From assembly GCF_020711195.1 (NCBI RefSeq), contig NZ_JAJFAT010000012.1, positions 1 to 64,000 on the forward strand: a stretch of DNA of 64,000 nt, written 5' to 3'. Below the pieces are notes generated by a model. The model ran no database searches. It had not been told where the DNA came from and worked only from the letters and a program-made list of their open reading frames with translations. Shown piece after piece: positions 35,396 to 45,356 of this stretch (positions are counted from its first letter, which is position 1; every line of letters starts with the position of its first letter). The DNA is from Halanaerobium polyolivorans. GTDB lineage: Bacteria > Bacillota > Halanaerobiia > Halanaerobiales > Halanaerobiaceae. Made by a program: the position numbers and the translations under genes.

Positions 35396-36496
35396 TCAGC
35401 TTTTATCTAAAATATTTTGCAAATGAGCAATTAAAAGATCATTATCTTTTCGACTTTTTACAGCAAGACGAATATAATCGTCCTCCAGTCCAGTAAAACT
35501 ATTACAATTTCTGATCATAATTTTTGAATCCAATAATTTTTTCTGTAATTCCCGGGAAGTAATTCCCGCCCTGGAAATATCAATAAATATGAAATTAGCA
35601 GTTGGTCTGTATACTTCTAAAGTATTAATACTGTTTAATTTTGAATAAAGATAAGATCTTTCTTTTGATATTTTATCAAGACTTGTTTTTAGATACTTTT
35701 TAATTTCCTCGCTATCCGAAAAAATTATCTCTGCAGCCAGCTGAGCAAAATAATTAACGGACCAGGGATCTCTCTTTTTTTCTAAATCGCAACTTATATT
35801 TTCAGCTGCCAGTGTATATCCCAGCCGCAAACCAGGCAGTGCAAATAATTTAGTTAGAGAACGCATAATAATCAAGTTAGTATATTTATTCAGCAGCCTT
35901 AAAGCAGTATAATCTTCAGCAGCAGGAAGAAAATCGATAAAAGCTTCATCAAGTATAAGTAAAATATCTTTATCAGCAGCTGCAGCAAGTATCTTTTTTA
36001 TCTCATTTAAATCTAGAAGAGCTGCTGTAGGATTATTCGGATTGCAGATAAATAATAGATCAATATCTTCAGACAGCTCTGCAATAAGCTCGTCAGTTTT
36101 AATCTTAAAATTATTTTCCTTTTTTAAGTTGAACCGTTTTATTTCTGAACCCATACTTTTTGCGGCAAGTTCGTATTCAGAAAAGGTGGGCTCTATCACC
36201 AGAACCTTTTTGGGCTGCAGCACTTTTGCAATCTGATAAATTAGTTCTGAGGCCCCACTGCCAACTGTTACTTTCGCCGAGCTTAGTTGATGGCGATTTG
36301 CAATTAATTTTTTAATCCTTTTTGCATTAGCTTCAGGATAATTTTTAATTCCCGAAACATTATTTTTGATTTCTTCTAAGATAATATCTGGAGGTCCTAA
36401 AAAATTTATATTTGCACTGAAATCTATTAATTCTTCAGTCTCAAAGCCACTTTCTGCTGCTGCTTTAATTAAGTTTCCTCCATGAAGATGTTCCAT
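35396..36496 (-). CDS. cobD: L-threonine-O-3-phosphate decarboxylase
   Basis: About 366-aa PLP aminotransferase-fold enzyme making (R)-1-amino-2-propanol O-2-phosphate for the nucleotide-loop linker. LHGGNLIKAAAESG at the N-terminus, FSANINFLGPP, ICNPNNPTAALLD, and the PLP Lys in MRSLTKLFALPGLRLGY. Start: ATG at 36496 with GAGGG six bases upstream, two codons inside a TTG. It overlaps the threonine kinase gene by 32 bases. The 109-bp gap to cobT holds no clear signal. Confidence 0.9.
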   Translation of the reverse strand: MEHLHGGNLIKAAAESGFETEELIDFSANINFLGPPDIILEEIKNNVSGIKNYPEANAKRIKKLIANRHQLSSAKVTVGSGASELIYQIAKVLQPKKVLVIEPTFSEYELAAKSMGSEIKRFNLKKENNFKIKTDELIAELSEDIDLLFICNPNNPTAALLDLNEIKKILAAAADKDILLILDEAFIDFLPAAEDYTALRLLNKYTNLIIMRSLTKLFALPGLRLGYTLAAENISCDLEKKRDPWSVNYFAQLAAEIIFSDSEEIKKYLKTSLDKISKERSYLYSKLNSINTLEVYRPTANFIFIDISRAGITSRELQKKLLDSKIMIRNCNSFTGLEDDYIRLAVKSRKDNDLLIAHLQNILDKS

Positions 36497-37376
36497 TGTC
36501 AACCCTCATTTCTATACCACCTGAAATCAACTTAACTTTTTTTAAAAACTTTAGTTCAGGTAATTTTTCTTTTAATTCTAATATTAGTTCTTTCTCTCTG
36601 AAATGGCTCGAAACCATAATACCTATTAATGTCCCACTATGGGCAATATTGACACCATATATTTCTTTATTGTCAGCTGTAATCTCTATTAATTTTTCAA
36701 GAGCTTTTTTGGGAAGAATATGCTGATGAGCAAGACTACTTATTGTTGCAGCTCTTCCAATAAGCTGACAATCCTGTTCTCTAATTCCTTTTTTTAGAAT
36801 AGTAAGTGCTTTTTTTACCTTTTTTTCTTTACTTTTATTTAAAACAGCAAGTTTTTCATTTTTATTAAACTTCAGAGAGTCTACTCGACCGGGTTCCTTA
36901 AAAAGAATGATATCCATTTCAGGTGCTTTCCCTAAATATTCAGCCTCTTTACCACTGCGGTGGTTGAAAATATAAAGTCCATCAAAAAACACACCATCAC
37001 TTGGTTCAATACTAACTGCAATTTCTTTTAATAAATTTAAATCTATTTCTCTATTGATTAACATCATTATCGCTGCCAGGGTGGCTGAAATATCGGCTGT
37101 AGAAGAAGCCATTCCAGCAGCATTTATTAAATCTGAATTAATATTTATTTTCATTCCTTTTTTTGTCAGGCCAAATTCTTTTAACAAAAGTTCTGCAGCC
37201 TGTTGAGTTCGAGGTGCAAATTTATTTATTTTTAGCTGTTTAATTGATTCATCAAGCTTAACATTCACCCTGCTGTAGAGATTAATTGGACAGGAAACTA
37301 AAAAATCGCTTCCACTAATACTACCCTGAATAAGTTCTCCACAGCTGCCTGGAACCCTGACTGTCACTTCGCGCAC
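36465..37376 (-). CDS. pduX: L-threonine kinase (PduX-like, GHMP family)
   Basis: 303-aa GHMP kinase supplying threonine phosphate to CobD. N-terminal VRVPGSCGELIQGS, the ATP loop NAAGMASSTADISATLAA, and HSGTLIGIMVS near the C-terminus. Start: GTG with AAAGGAG seven bases before. Overlap with cobD agrees with sequential reactions. A homoserine-kinase role is less likely in this place. Confidence 0.88.
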   Translation of the reverse strand: MREVTVRVPGSCGELIQGSISGSDFLVSCPINLYSRVNVKLDESIKQLKINKFAPRTQQAAELLLKEFGLTKKGMKININSDLINAAGMASSTADISATLAAIMMLINREIDLNLLKEIAVSIEPSDGVFFDGLYIFNHRSGKEAEYLGKAPEMDIILFKEPGRVDSLKFNKNEKLAVLNKSKEKKVKKALTILKKGIREQDCQLIGRAATISSLAHQHILPKKALEKLIEITADNKEIYGVNIAHSGTLIGIMVSSHFREKELILELKEKLPELKFLKKVKLISGGIEMRVDNGTSSWRKLN

Positions 37377-37453
37377 AGGAAATCTCCTTTCTACTTAGAA
37401 AATACTAATTTTTATTCTAATACTAATTATCATGCTAAAATTAAAATATTATA

Positions 37454-38416
37454 TTATATTATATTATAAATACCTACTTTAAAAATTGCTGCTGCAGCTA
37501 AAAATATCAAGACCGATAAGTAAATCAATTTATTCATTCTCAAAATATCATCGTCCTCAAATTCTTTAATTTTGTCTCCAAGATAGGCTCTGAAACTTTT
37601 TTCTCCATGATAATAATTATAGCCACCAAACCTTAAAGAAAGTGCTCCTGCTGCAGCTGCCTCTGGATATCCTGCATTTGGACTGGGATGTTTGGCAGCA
37701 TCTCTTCTCATAATCCTAAATGAAGCTCTAAAATCGTAGGCAAAAATAAAAGAAGCAGTTATAAAACTAAATCCGGTTATCCTGGCCGGTAAATAGTTTA
37801 ATAAGTCATCTATCCTGGCAGCAGCTCTACCAAAATTAATATATTTCTCATTTTTGTAACCGAGCATCGAATCAAGAGTGTTAACAGCCTTATAAGTTAC
37901 TGCAAGTGGAGTTCCACCAAGTAGATAAAAAAACATGGGAGCTAAAATTCCATCAGAAGTATTTTCAGCCAGACTTTCTAAAGCAGCTCTTATCACATCT
38001 TCTTTACTTGAACTGCTGCAGTCTCTTCCTACAATCTGATTCACCCTTTTCCTGGCAGCTTCTAAATTATCCTCTTTAAGTGCAGAATAAACCTTTTTAC
38101 CTGAATCAACAAGTCCTTTTAAAGCTAAACAGGAGCTAAAAAGCAGTAAATTAACAGTATAACCAAAATATTGATTTAAATTTAAGGCACCTCTTATGAT
38201 CAAAGCAGTTATAATATATGCTGCAGCTATAACAATAAGTACCAGCACCAGTCCCCAAAATTTTTGAGAGCTTGGGCTCTGTTCTTTTTTTCTCAATTTC
38301 TTTTCCAAAAAATTTATAAATTTACCTGTAATAACAACAGGATGAGGCAAAAATGCTGGATCTGAAATAATAAGGTCAATCAGCAGGGCAGCGGATAATA
38401 AGTAAATAGAGTCCAT
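37454..38416 (-). CDS. cbiB: Adenosylcobinamide-phosphate synthase
   Basis: About 320-aa inner-membrane amide synthase joining aminopropanol phosphate to adenosylcobyric acid. Motifs: DLIISDPAFLPHPVVITGKF, ESLAENTSDGILAPMFFYLLGG, and HPSPNAGYPEAAAAGAL. Start: ATG at 38416 with GGGAGGG upstream; an earlier TTG would lie inside that site. Two bases after the cbiA stop. A 77-bp gap follows before pduX. Confidence 0.94.
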   Translation of the reverse strand: MDSIYLLSAALLIDLIISDPAFLPHPVVITGKFINFLEKKLRKKEQSPSSQKFWGLVLVLIVIAAAYIITALIIRGALNLNQYFGYTVNLLLFSSCLALKGLVDSGKKVYSALKEDNLEAARKRVNQIVGRDCSSSSKEDVIRAALESLAENTSDGILAPMFFYLLGGTPLAVTYKAVNTLDSMLGYKNEKYINFGRAAARIDDLLNYLPARITGFSFITASFIFAYDFRASFRIMRRDAAKHPSPNAGYPEAAAAGALSLRFGGYNYYHGEKSFRAYLGDKIKEFEDDDILRMNKLIYLSVLIFLAAAAIFKVGIYNII

Positions 38417-38418
38417 TT

Positions 38419-39843
38419 TTAACCCTCCCAATTCTGCTTATATTCAAGTGCACTTTGCAGAATATTTTTCACTATTTTAGGATTTGAAGCAAAATGAAGG
38501 TGAAGATAAGAGGCCAGCACATTATCATTTACACTATAACCACCTCTAGAATTCTGATATTGAAAATTTGATTCCAGCTCATTGATAGGACCAGATAATT
38601 TTGAATAGTGAAAAACATGGCCTCTGGCTTTTTCACCATTTTTAAACAATATATTATTGCTAATTGATTCAATTTCTCTATAACCCATTTCCTGCAGGCT
38701 ATCTGTCATTTCAACATCGACGGGGAAAAGTGAACACATAGCATAACTTTTTCCATCAAAATTCTTGATACTGCTGCATAAATACATCAAACCACCACAT
38801 TCAGCATAAAGCGGCAGACCAGATTTAACTTTTGCAAGGAAATCGTTTTTGAAAGCTGAATTTGCTGAAAGTTCTTCTAAAAAACTTTCGGGAAATCCAC
38901 CACCAAGGTAAAGAAAATCAACATCTACTAAACTCTTATCATTTATAGGGCTAAAATATATTATTTCCGCTCCGGCATCTTTTAACATATCAAAATTACT
39001 TTGATAATAAAAATTAAATGCCTGATCATAAGCAACACCGATTTTTATTTGATTATTTAATACTCTATTTTTAAACTCATCAGAAATAAAGTTAGTATCA
39101 ATTTTTGCTGAAGTAATCTTTTTGCTTTTTGATTCTTCTAAAGTTAAGTCTTTTGCTGAAGAAGCTAAAACTTTTATCCTTTCAAGATCAATATATTCTT
39201 CAATCAGTGAACTTAATTTTTCGCCATAATCAATAACCCCACTACTTTCATCAGCTGGAACTAAACCCAGATGTCTTTCGGGAAGTTCAATCTCAATATT
39301 ACGGGGTAGATAACCAAGTACTTCAACCCCGACCTTCTCTGACTCAACAGCTTCTTTGAGTAATCTATAGTGGCGTTGACTGCTAATATTGTTGATAATT
39401 ACCCCTTTTAAATTCAATTCAGAATCATAATTTTTATAGCCGTAAACGATAGCGGCAGCACTCTGGGCCAACTTCCCGGCATCTATAACCAGGATAACAG
39501 GAGCCTCAAGTATTTTTGCTATTTCAGCTGAACTGCTCTCAGAGTCAGCTCCTCTGCCATCATATAATCCCATAACACCTTCAATTATAGAAATATCGGC
39601 TTCAGCTGAATTTTTTAAAAAAATTTCTTTTACACCTTTTCTGCCTAAAAAATAACTATCGAGGTTATAAGAATTATTTTCACACATCAAAGTATGAAAA
39701 CCAGGATCTATATAATCCGGTCCTACTTTAAAAGGCTGAACTTTGAGTCCTCTTTTTTTCAATGCCCTCATAATACCCAGGGAAATAGTTGTTTTACCGA
39801 CTCCACTTCTGCTGCCTGCTATCAGCAGCCTGTTTCTATTCAT
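38419..39843 (-). CDS. cbiA: Cobyrinate a,c-diamide synthase
   Basis: 474-aa glutamine amidotransferase that amidates the a and c side chains. P-loop-like IAGSRSGVGKTTISLGIM at the N-terminus; VGPDYIDPGFHTLM; IEGVMGLYDG; glutaminase Cys in LYAECGGLMYLC and a His in SYLHLHFASN. GGAGG before the ATG; overlaps cbiG by 8 bases. In the anaerobic route its substrate is cobyrinate with cobalt already inserted. Confidence 0.95.
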   Translation of the reverse strand: MNRNRLLIAGSRSGVGKTTISLGIMRALKKRGLKVQPFKVGPDYIDPGFHTLMCENNSYNLDSYFLGRKGVKEIFLKNSAEADISIIEGVMGLYDGRGADSESSSAEIAKILEAPVILVIDAGKLAQSAAAIVYGYKNYDSELNLKGVIINNISSQRHYRLLKEAVESEKVGVEVLGYLPRNIEIELPERHLGLVPADESSGVIDYGEKLSSLIEEYIDLERIKVLASSAKDLTLEESKSKKITSAKIDTNFISDEFKNRVLNNQIKIGVAYDQAFNFYYQSNFDMLKDAGAEIIYFSPINDKSLVDVDFLYLGGGFPESFLEELSANSAFKNDFLAKVKSGLPLYAECGGLMYLCSSIKNFDGKSYAMCSLFPVDVEMTDSLQEMGYREIESISNNILFKNGEKARGHVFHYSKLSGPINELESNFQYQNSRGGYSVNDNVLASYLHLHFASNPKIVKNILQSALEYKQNWEG

Positions 39844-40948
39844 TGCCTAATTCCTCCTCAAATACTGCGAGTGTAATCCCTGAAAACTTTCTTTTATCCA
39901 TAATTAATTTTCCTTTACCAGAACTTACTATAGCTGCAGGTGCTGCGGCTGCAGCAACTCCGGTTATTTTTTTTACAAATTCGGATTTTTTAATATTCAA
40001 ATCTGTTTCTATTTCTTTAATCTTAGTCCTGCTGACTATCTCAATTTCTAATTCATTTTTTTCTGCATAATCGAGGATACCCTTTTCATCCTTTTTAAGA
40101 TCAATAGTTGCAATTTTTTTAATGCTTTTTTTATGAAGCTTTAATTCTTCCAGTAAATTATCTATAGCTTTAGCTATTCTGGCCTCAGGCATGTTTTTTC
40201 TACATCCAATGCCGATAACTATCACCCGGGGTATCAACTGTAGTTCTACTGCTTTTAGATCCAGATTTTTATTAGAGATAACCACATTGAAATCTGCCTC
40301 TTTAAAACTGTTATTTAATATATTTTTATCATTTCTGCAGCCCTTTTTTTCCCTCAGCTTAAGCGGGTAAATATTTATCTGCTCATTAGTCTCAATTTTT
40401 ATCTCATAATCAGTAAAGATATTCAACTTTTCTCCATTTACAAGGGCAGCATTGGCATATTTAAGCCTACTGAATGGTTCAATTTCACAGCCAATTCTTT
40501 TGGCAAGCAGATCTACTGCTTCTAAATTTCTGCAGTCAGTAGCAGTTGTAATTACCGGATTAGCTCCCAATCTTTTGGCAATATCCAGAGTCAGCTTATT
40601 TGCCCCACCTAAATGGCCAGAAAGTGTACTGATGACATTATTTCCGGTTTCATCAATCGTTATAACTGCAGGATCACTTTTTTTGCTCTGCAGATGAGGA
40701 GCTATCATTCTCACAACTATCCCAAGTGCCATTACAAAGATAAGTCCATCATAACTATTAAAAAGCTCAGCTGTTAAATCTTTAAGCGAACTATAATAAT
40801 GAAAATTATCATTATTATTTCTCATCTTTTCAGGCAGATAAACCTCAAAACTACTCATTTCTTTTTTTAAGCTCACTGCTAAGTTCTTTCCACCTGTAGT
40901 TAAGGCAATAATAGCTGTTTTAGCTTCAGCTTTATTGTGCTGTCTCAT
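39836..40948 (-). CDS. cbiG: Cobalt-precorrin-5A hydrolase
   Basis: About 370-aa enzyme opening the ring lactone and releasing acetaldehyde, a step specific to the anaerobic pathway. N-domain IALTTGGKNLAVSLKKEM, middle VMALGIVVRMIAPHLQSKKSDPAV-type region with STLSGHLGGANKL, C-domain VIGIGCRKNMPEARIAKAI. Start: ATG at 40948 after GGAGG with spacing 7; a TTG one codon earlier is also open. Confidence 0.94.
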   Translation of the reverse strand: MRQHNKAEAKTAIIALTTGGKNLAVSLKKEMSSFEVYLPEKMRNNNDNFHYYSSLKDLTAELFNSYDGLIFVMALGIVVRMIAPHLQSKKSDPAVITIDETGNNVISTLSGHLGGANKLTLDIAKRLGANPVITTATDCRNLEAVDLLAKRIGCEIEPFSRLKYANAALVNGEKLNIFTDYEIKIETNEQINIYPLKLREKKGCRNDKNILNNSFKEADFNVVISNKNLDLKAVELQLIPRVIVIGIGCRKNMPEARIAKAIDNLLEELKLHKKSIKKIATIDLKKDEKGILDYAEKNELEIEIVSRTKIKEIETDLNIKKSEFVKKITGVAAAAAPAAIVSSGKGKLIMDKRKFSGITLAVFEEELGNE

Positions 40949-40960
40949 CAATCAACCTCC

Positions 40961-41728
40961 TCAATTACTTCTAAGATGATCTATCAGTTTATTAATCTCT
41001 TCAAATTTCTCCGGATAAACGACTTCTGGCCGCTCGATAATTATAATTGGCAGCTCCAGTTCAAGAGCTGCTTCAATTTTTGTTTTCAAGCCACCCCTGT
41101 TTCCACTTGCTTTAGTGACAACCACATCTGCCCTGTATTCTTTAAAAATAGCCCGATTAAATTCTCTGCTGAAAGGACCCTGTAAAGCAGCAATATTGGC
41201 AGGAGTTAATCCTAAGTTTATTAATTTAGCAAGAAATTTCTCAGCCGGCAGGATTCTAAAAAAAAGCCTTTCTTTATAATTTTCAATATTTTCTACAAAA
41301 ATATTTGCCGTTTTAGAACCTGTGCTTAGAAAAATTCGCTGAAATTTATTGGCTTTCTCAGCTGCTTCCAGATAATCTTTTGCTTTTATCAATCTATTAG
41401 CTGGATATATACTCAAATCAAGGCTTTGCCTCTCATAACGCAAATATTCTCTACCACTTTTTTCTGCAGCTGAGATTGCATTTCTGGACAGTCTTTCAGC
41501 AAAAGGATGACTGGCATCTATTATATATTGAATATCATGTTCATTTATAAAATGCACCATTTCATCTTCTTTTAGTTTTTTTCTGATAGCCTTTACTGCA
41601 TATTTTTCTTCCAGGAGTTTTTTCCCGTAATCAGTAGCTGTGGTCGCAATTATATCAATATCTATATTTTCTTTTAATTTCTCAATCAAACAATAGCTGT
41701 CAGAAGTACCAGCAAGTATCCAGATCAT
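40961..41728 (-). CDS. cbiJ: Cobalt-precorrin-6A reductase
   Basis: 255-aa NADH/NADPH-dependent reductase of the macrocycle. N-terminal WILAGTSDSYCLIEKL, DASHPFAERLSRNAI, STGSKTANIF and VVTKASGNRGGLKTKIEAA match CbiJ/CobK. Overlaps cbiH by 4 bases. Confidence 0.93.
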   Translation of the reverse strand: MIWILAGTSDSYCLIEKLKENIDIDIIATTATDYGKKLLEEKYAVKAIRKKLKEDEMVHFINEHDIQYIIDASHPFAERLSRNAISAAEKSGREYLRYERQSLDLSIYPANRLIKAKDYLEAAEKANKFQRIFLSTGSKTANIFVENIENYKERLFFRILPAEKFLAKLINLGLTPANIAALQGPFSREFNRAIFKEYRADVVVTKASGNRGGLKTKIEAALELELPIIIIERPEVVYPEKFEEINKLIDHLRSN

Positions 41729-42468
41729 ATTTTATAACCTCTTGGTGTAATTATTTTATCATCCGAAATATAAGTATTTGAGTTCCCAATTATAACTGTT
41801 GTCAGCATATCAACTTTTTCTAAAGGCATCTCGACAAGAGTAGTAATCATTATCTCTTCTCCATCTCTTCCTACACTGCGGACAATTCCGACAGGTGTAT
41901 CTGGACTCCGATGTTTAAGAAAGATTTTCTTCGCTTCTTTAAGCTGCGTTTTTCTTTTGCTGCTGCGAGGATTATAAAGGGTTGTAATAAAATCAGCTTC
42001 TGCAGCAGCTTTTAACCTTTTTTTAATCTGTTCCCAGGGAGTTAAGATATCGCTTAAACTGATCACCGCATAATCATGCATCAGTGGAGCTCCAAGAACA
42101 GCAGCCGCAGCATTTGCAGCAGTTATGCCTGCGATAACTTCAACTGTGATTGAAATATCATTTTTTTCAATCAATTCAAAAGCTGGCCCTGCCATTCCAT
42201 ATACTCCCGCATCACCACTGCTTATAAGTGCTACTTTTTTACCCTCAGCAGCTAACTCAACCGCTTTTTCTACTCTTTCTACTTCTTTTCTCATTCCACT
42301 GGAATAAAGCTGTTGGTCTTCTCCTATTAATTCTTTTATGCATTCGATATATTTTTTATAGCCAACAATAACATCTACCTCATTTAAAACTTGATAAGCT
42401 CTACGGCTAATATCGGATAAATTACCAGGACCAATACCAATTATATATAAGTCTTTATTTAACTGCAT
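41725..42468 (-). CDS. cbiH: Cobalt-precorrin-3 C17-methyltransferase
   Basis: 247-aa SAM-dependent methyltransferase that also drives ring contraction. YIIGIGPGNLSDISRRA at the N-terminus, SSGDAGVYGMAGPAFELI, EVIAGITAANAAAAVLGAPL, and TLYNPRSSKRK are typical of CbiH/CobJ. Preceded by GAGAGG. Confidence 0.93.
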   Translation of the reverse strand: MQLNKDLYIIGIGPGNLSDISRRAYQVLNEVDVIVGYKKYIECIKELIGEDQQLYSSGMRKEVERVEKAVELAAEGKKVALISSGDAGVYGMAGPAFELIEKNDISITVEVIAGITAANAAAAVLGAPLMHDYAVISLSDILTPWEQIKKRLKAAAEADFITTLYNPRSSKRKTQLKEAKKIFLKHRSPDTPVGIVRSVGRDGEEIMITTLVEMPLEKVDMLTTVIIGNSNTYISDDKIITPRGYKI

Positions 42469-42505
42469 TTAATCATCCTCTCTGTAAACAACATTTTAGA
42501 GAATA

Positions 42506-44035
42506 CTATTCTACCAGTAATGAATTCACCTTTTCTGCATATTTAGCTTGAACTCCCTCGTATTCTCCCAGCCCTTTAAGCTGTATTTCTACCTCATAAC
42601 CTTCATTCTCTAATATATTTTTCCAGCTATCTTCATCTTCGCCGGCCATATCATTTTGAGCATGGTCTCCTGCTACCAGCATGAGAGGAGCAAGTTTTAT
42701 TTTTTTGTAATTCTTTTTCTTAAGCTGTTCAATCACTACCTTTATTTCTGGATAGCCTTCTACAGCTCCGACATAGTAGTTTTCCATACCTCTTTCCTTT
42801 AAAACATAATCTAAAGCAGCATAATCTGAGTTAGCCGCATGGGAACTTCCATGTCCCATTAATACAACAGCCTGATCTTGCTGATCATTTTTTACTTCAG
42901 CTTTTAATATTTCTACTACATCAAAATAATCGCCAGTTTTAGATAAAAGTGCATTTCCCCATTTCAACTTTCTAAAATTGTTTTTAAAAGTTTTTAGAGT
43001 CCGAACAAGGTCATGAAACTCACTACCATTAATAATATGAAGTGGTTGAACAACTACCTCCTGATAGCCTTCTTCGTATAATTTTTTTAGAGCCAGCTCA
43101 GGACTATCAACAATTATCCCGTCCCGCTTTTTTAACTTTCTGATAATCATTTTAGAAGTAAAAGCCCTTTTTAGATCATATTCTGGAAATTGTTCTGCTA
43201 TTCTTTCTTCACATGCCTTAATAGTCTTCTTTCTGGTTTCATGATAACTTGTCCCAAAACTAACTACCAGAACAGCTTTTTTTTCAGCTTCTGCAGTTCT
43301 ATACTCATGGGCATAGTTTTTATCATATAGTTTTGATTTCGCATATTCCGGATCCAGGAAATCTCCAACCATAATTAAAGCAGTTTTTTTAATACCCGCT
43401 GACTTAACCTTATGGGCAATATCTGCTAAAGTTCCCCTAATAATCAATTCATCAGGCCAGGAAGCTTTAGCAACAACCACAGCAGGAGTATTTGGAGTAT
43501 ATCCTTCTAAAAGTTCAGCAACTACATCTTCTATCATCTGCACACTCAAGAAAACAGCCATCGATGCCTGATGTTCAGCAAGTCGAGAGAGCTTTTCTTT
43601 TTCGGGTACAGGAGTCCTTCCAGCCTGTCTGCTGAGAATAACCGTCTGAGATACTTCAGGAAGAGTAAACTCTGCAGATAACGCTGCTGCAGCAGCAAGA
43701 AAAGAACTTACCCCTGGAATTACCTGATAATCAATATTATTTTTTTCTAATAAATCTATCTGTTCTTTAATCGCTCCATAAATGGAAGGGTCACCGGTAT
43801 GTATTCTGGCTACATTTTTATTTTCAGCAGCCGCTTTTTTTATTATCGAAATCACTTCTTCGAGACTTAAGGAAGCACTATTATAAATATCTGCTTCAGA
43901 ATTATAATTTAATAGTTCGGGATTAACAAGAGAACCAGCATAAATTATAACTTGAGAATTTTCAACTGCCTTTTTACCCTTAATTGTTAATAGTTCCGGG
44001 TCACCTGCTCCTGCCCCAATTAGATATACTTTCAT
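42506..44035 (-). CDS. Fusion CbiF-CbiK: cobalt-precorrin-4 C11-methyltransferase with sirohydrochlorin cobaltochelatase
   Basis: 509 aa in two parts. Residues 1-250: CbiF/CobM methyltransferase with VYLIGAGAGDPELLTIKG, ARIHTGDPSIYGAIKEQ and VIPGVSSFLAAAAALS. Residues 258-509: CbiK class II chelatase with VLVVSFGTSYHETRKKTI, PLHIINGSEFHDLV, VLMGHGSSHAAN and APLMLVAGDHAQNDMAGED; the His in MGHGSSH and in AGDHAQND are the likely metal ligands. The chelatase part inserts cobalt at the second step while the methyltransferase part works several steps later, so the join links non-consecutive steps. No frameshift or stop is seen between the halves. AAAGGGG before the ATG. Confidence 0.92.
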   Translation of the reverse strand: MKVYLIGAGAGDPELLTIKGKKAVENSQVIIYAGSLVNPELLNYNSEADIYNSASLSLEEVISIIKKAAAENKNVARIHTGDPSIYGAIKEQIDLLEKNNIDYQVIPGVSSFLAAAAALSAEFTLPEVSQTVILSRQAGRTPVPEKEKLSRLAEHQASMAVFLSVQMIEDVVAELLEGYTPNTPAVVVAKASWPDELIIRGTLADIAHKVKSAGIKKTALIMVGDFLDPEYAKSKLYDKNYAHEYRTAEAEKKAVLVVSFGTSYHETRKKTIKACEERIAEQFPEYDLKRAFTSKMIIRKLKKRDGIIVDSPELALKKLYEEGYQEVVVQPLHIINGSEFHDLVRTLKTFKNNFRKLKWGNALLSKTGDYFDVVEILKAEVKNDQQDQAVVLMGHGSSHAANSDYAALDYVLKERGMENYYVGAVEGYPEIKVVIEQLKKKNYKKIKLAPLMLVAGDHAQNDMAGEDEDSWKNILENEGYEVEIQLKGLGEYEGVQAKYAEKVNSLLVE

Positions 44036-44761
44036 CTATATCCCCTTTCTCTTGACAATCATTAAAGTTAAATAGTCAATTTCTTGATTTTTAAGTACTT
44101 CAATATTTTCTGTGTAAGATTCTTCTTTAAGACCACATCTGCTGCCGATAAGCACCCTGTCTTTTAGATTGAGCTTCTCCAGCACTGGATAAACCTTAGC
44201 AAAATTTCTGCTCAATTTTAAGATAACTACTGTATCAAAAATTGAAAATATTTTTTCGAGCTGTGCCTCATTCTCTAAACTTGAAATAATAGCTATGTTT
44301 TCTCTACCTTCAGCAAGTGGTAGGTTTTGGGCAGCTGTACAGGCTGTTATAGAGCTAATACCTGGAATCGTAGTTATTTCTACTTTTGGATTCCATTTCT
44401 TAATTTTTTTCATTATATAAGTATAAGTGCTGTATAAAAATGGATCTCCAAGGGTTATAAAAGCTACTTTATTATTTGCAGTTAATTTTTCATTGATTTT
44501 TTTTGCTGCTTTTAGACGCGAATCTTTTAATTTATTGAGATCTTTTGCCATTTCGAAATTTAATTTTATGACTTTATTTTCTTTTTGCAGCAGAGAATCC
44601 TCAAATAAAGTATCAATAATCTTTAAAGCATTGCTGCTACTGCTTTTAGCAGAAACTGGTGTGAATATATAATCAACTTTTTTTAAAGTTTCTACAGCTT
44701 TCAGGGTTAATAATTTTGGGTCACCAGCTCCAACGCCAATTCCATATAGTTTTGCCGGCAT
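44036..44761 (-). CDS. cbiL: Cobalt-precorrin-2 C20-methyltransferase
   Basis: 241-aa SAM-dependent methyltransferase. LYGIGVGAGDPKLLTLKA, FITLGDPFLYSTYTYIM and TTIPGISSITACTAAQNLPLAEG are diagnostic of CbiL/CobI. GGAGG before the ATG. It is directly followed by the CbiF-CbiK fusion, and its start overlaps cbiT by one base. Confidence 0.94.
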   Translation of the reverse strand: MPAKLYGIGVGAGDPKLLTLKAVETLKKVDYIFTPVSAKSSSSNALKIIDTLFEDSLLQKENKVIKLNFEMAKDLNKLKDSRLKAAKKINEKLTANNKVAFITLGDPFLYSTYTYIMKKIKKWNPKVEITTIPGISSITACTAAQNLPLAEGRENIAIISSLENEAQLEKIFSIFDTVVILKLSRNFAKVYPVLEKLNLKDRVLIGSRCGLKEESYTENIEVLKNQEIDYLTLMIVKRKGI

Positions 44762-45354
44762 TATTTTTCCTCCTTTTGAGCACTTATTATATAAACTGGG
44801 TTTAGGGCTTTAAACATATGATAATCCCTTATTTTTTTGGTTTTGGTTACAGAAATATTGGTAATATCGATTAGATAATTTAGCTGCTCAAATTGAGATA
44901 CAGCAGTGCTCAATGTATTTACAGTTATAGCTGTTAAAATAATTTTCCCATCTTCTTTTAAATTTTTATCTGAACGAGATATTATTTCTTTTAAAAAGCC
45001 TCCACTTCCACCGATAAAGATTCTATCAGCAGATGGTAATTCTTCCAGTCCATCAGGAGCTTCTTTTTCTATTATTTTAACATTACTTAGCTTAAATTTA
45101 TTACAGTTCTTTTTTATCAAATCAACTGCTTCTTCTTTTTTTTCAACCGCATAAATTATACCAGCTGTTGATTTAAGGGCTGCTTCAACTGTTATGCTGC
45201 CACTACCAGCACCAATATCATAAACAATATGGTTTTTCTTCAATCGCATTTTTGATATTACAACAGCCCTGATTTCTTCTTTAGTCATCGGCACTTCCCC
45301 TCGAATAAACTGCTTATCAGGTATGCCGGCAGTCCTGTACTTCCACTCACTCAT
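44761..45354 (-). CDS. cbiT: Cobalt-precorrin-6B C12-decarboxylating C15-methyltransferase
   Basis: 197-aa SAM-dependent Rossmann methyltransferase: GIPDKQFIRGEVPMTKEEIR, VYDIGAGSGSITVEAAL, and ADRIFIGGSGGFLKEI. It works with cbiE, its upstream neighbour; these are the two halves of CobL, encoded separately here. Confidence 0.95.
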   Translation of the reverse strand: MSEWKYRTAGIPDKQFIRGEVPMTKEEIRAVVISKMRLKKNHIVYDIGAGSGSITVEAALKSTAGIIYAVEKKEEAVDLIKKNCNKFKLSNVKIIEKEAPDGLEELPSADRIFIGGSGGFLKEIISRSDKNLKEDGKIILTAITVNTLSTAVSQFEQLNYLIDITNISVTKTKKIRDYHMFKALNPVYIISAQKEEK

Positions 45355-45356
45355 TA

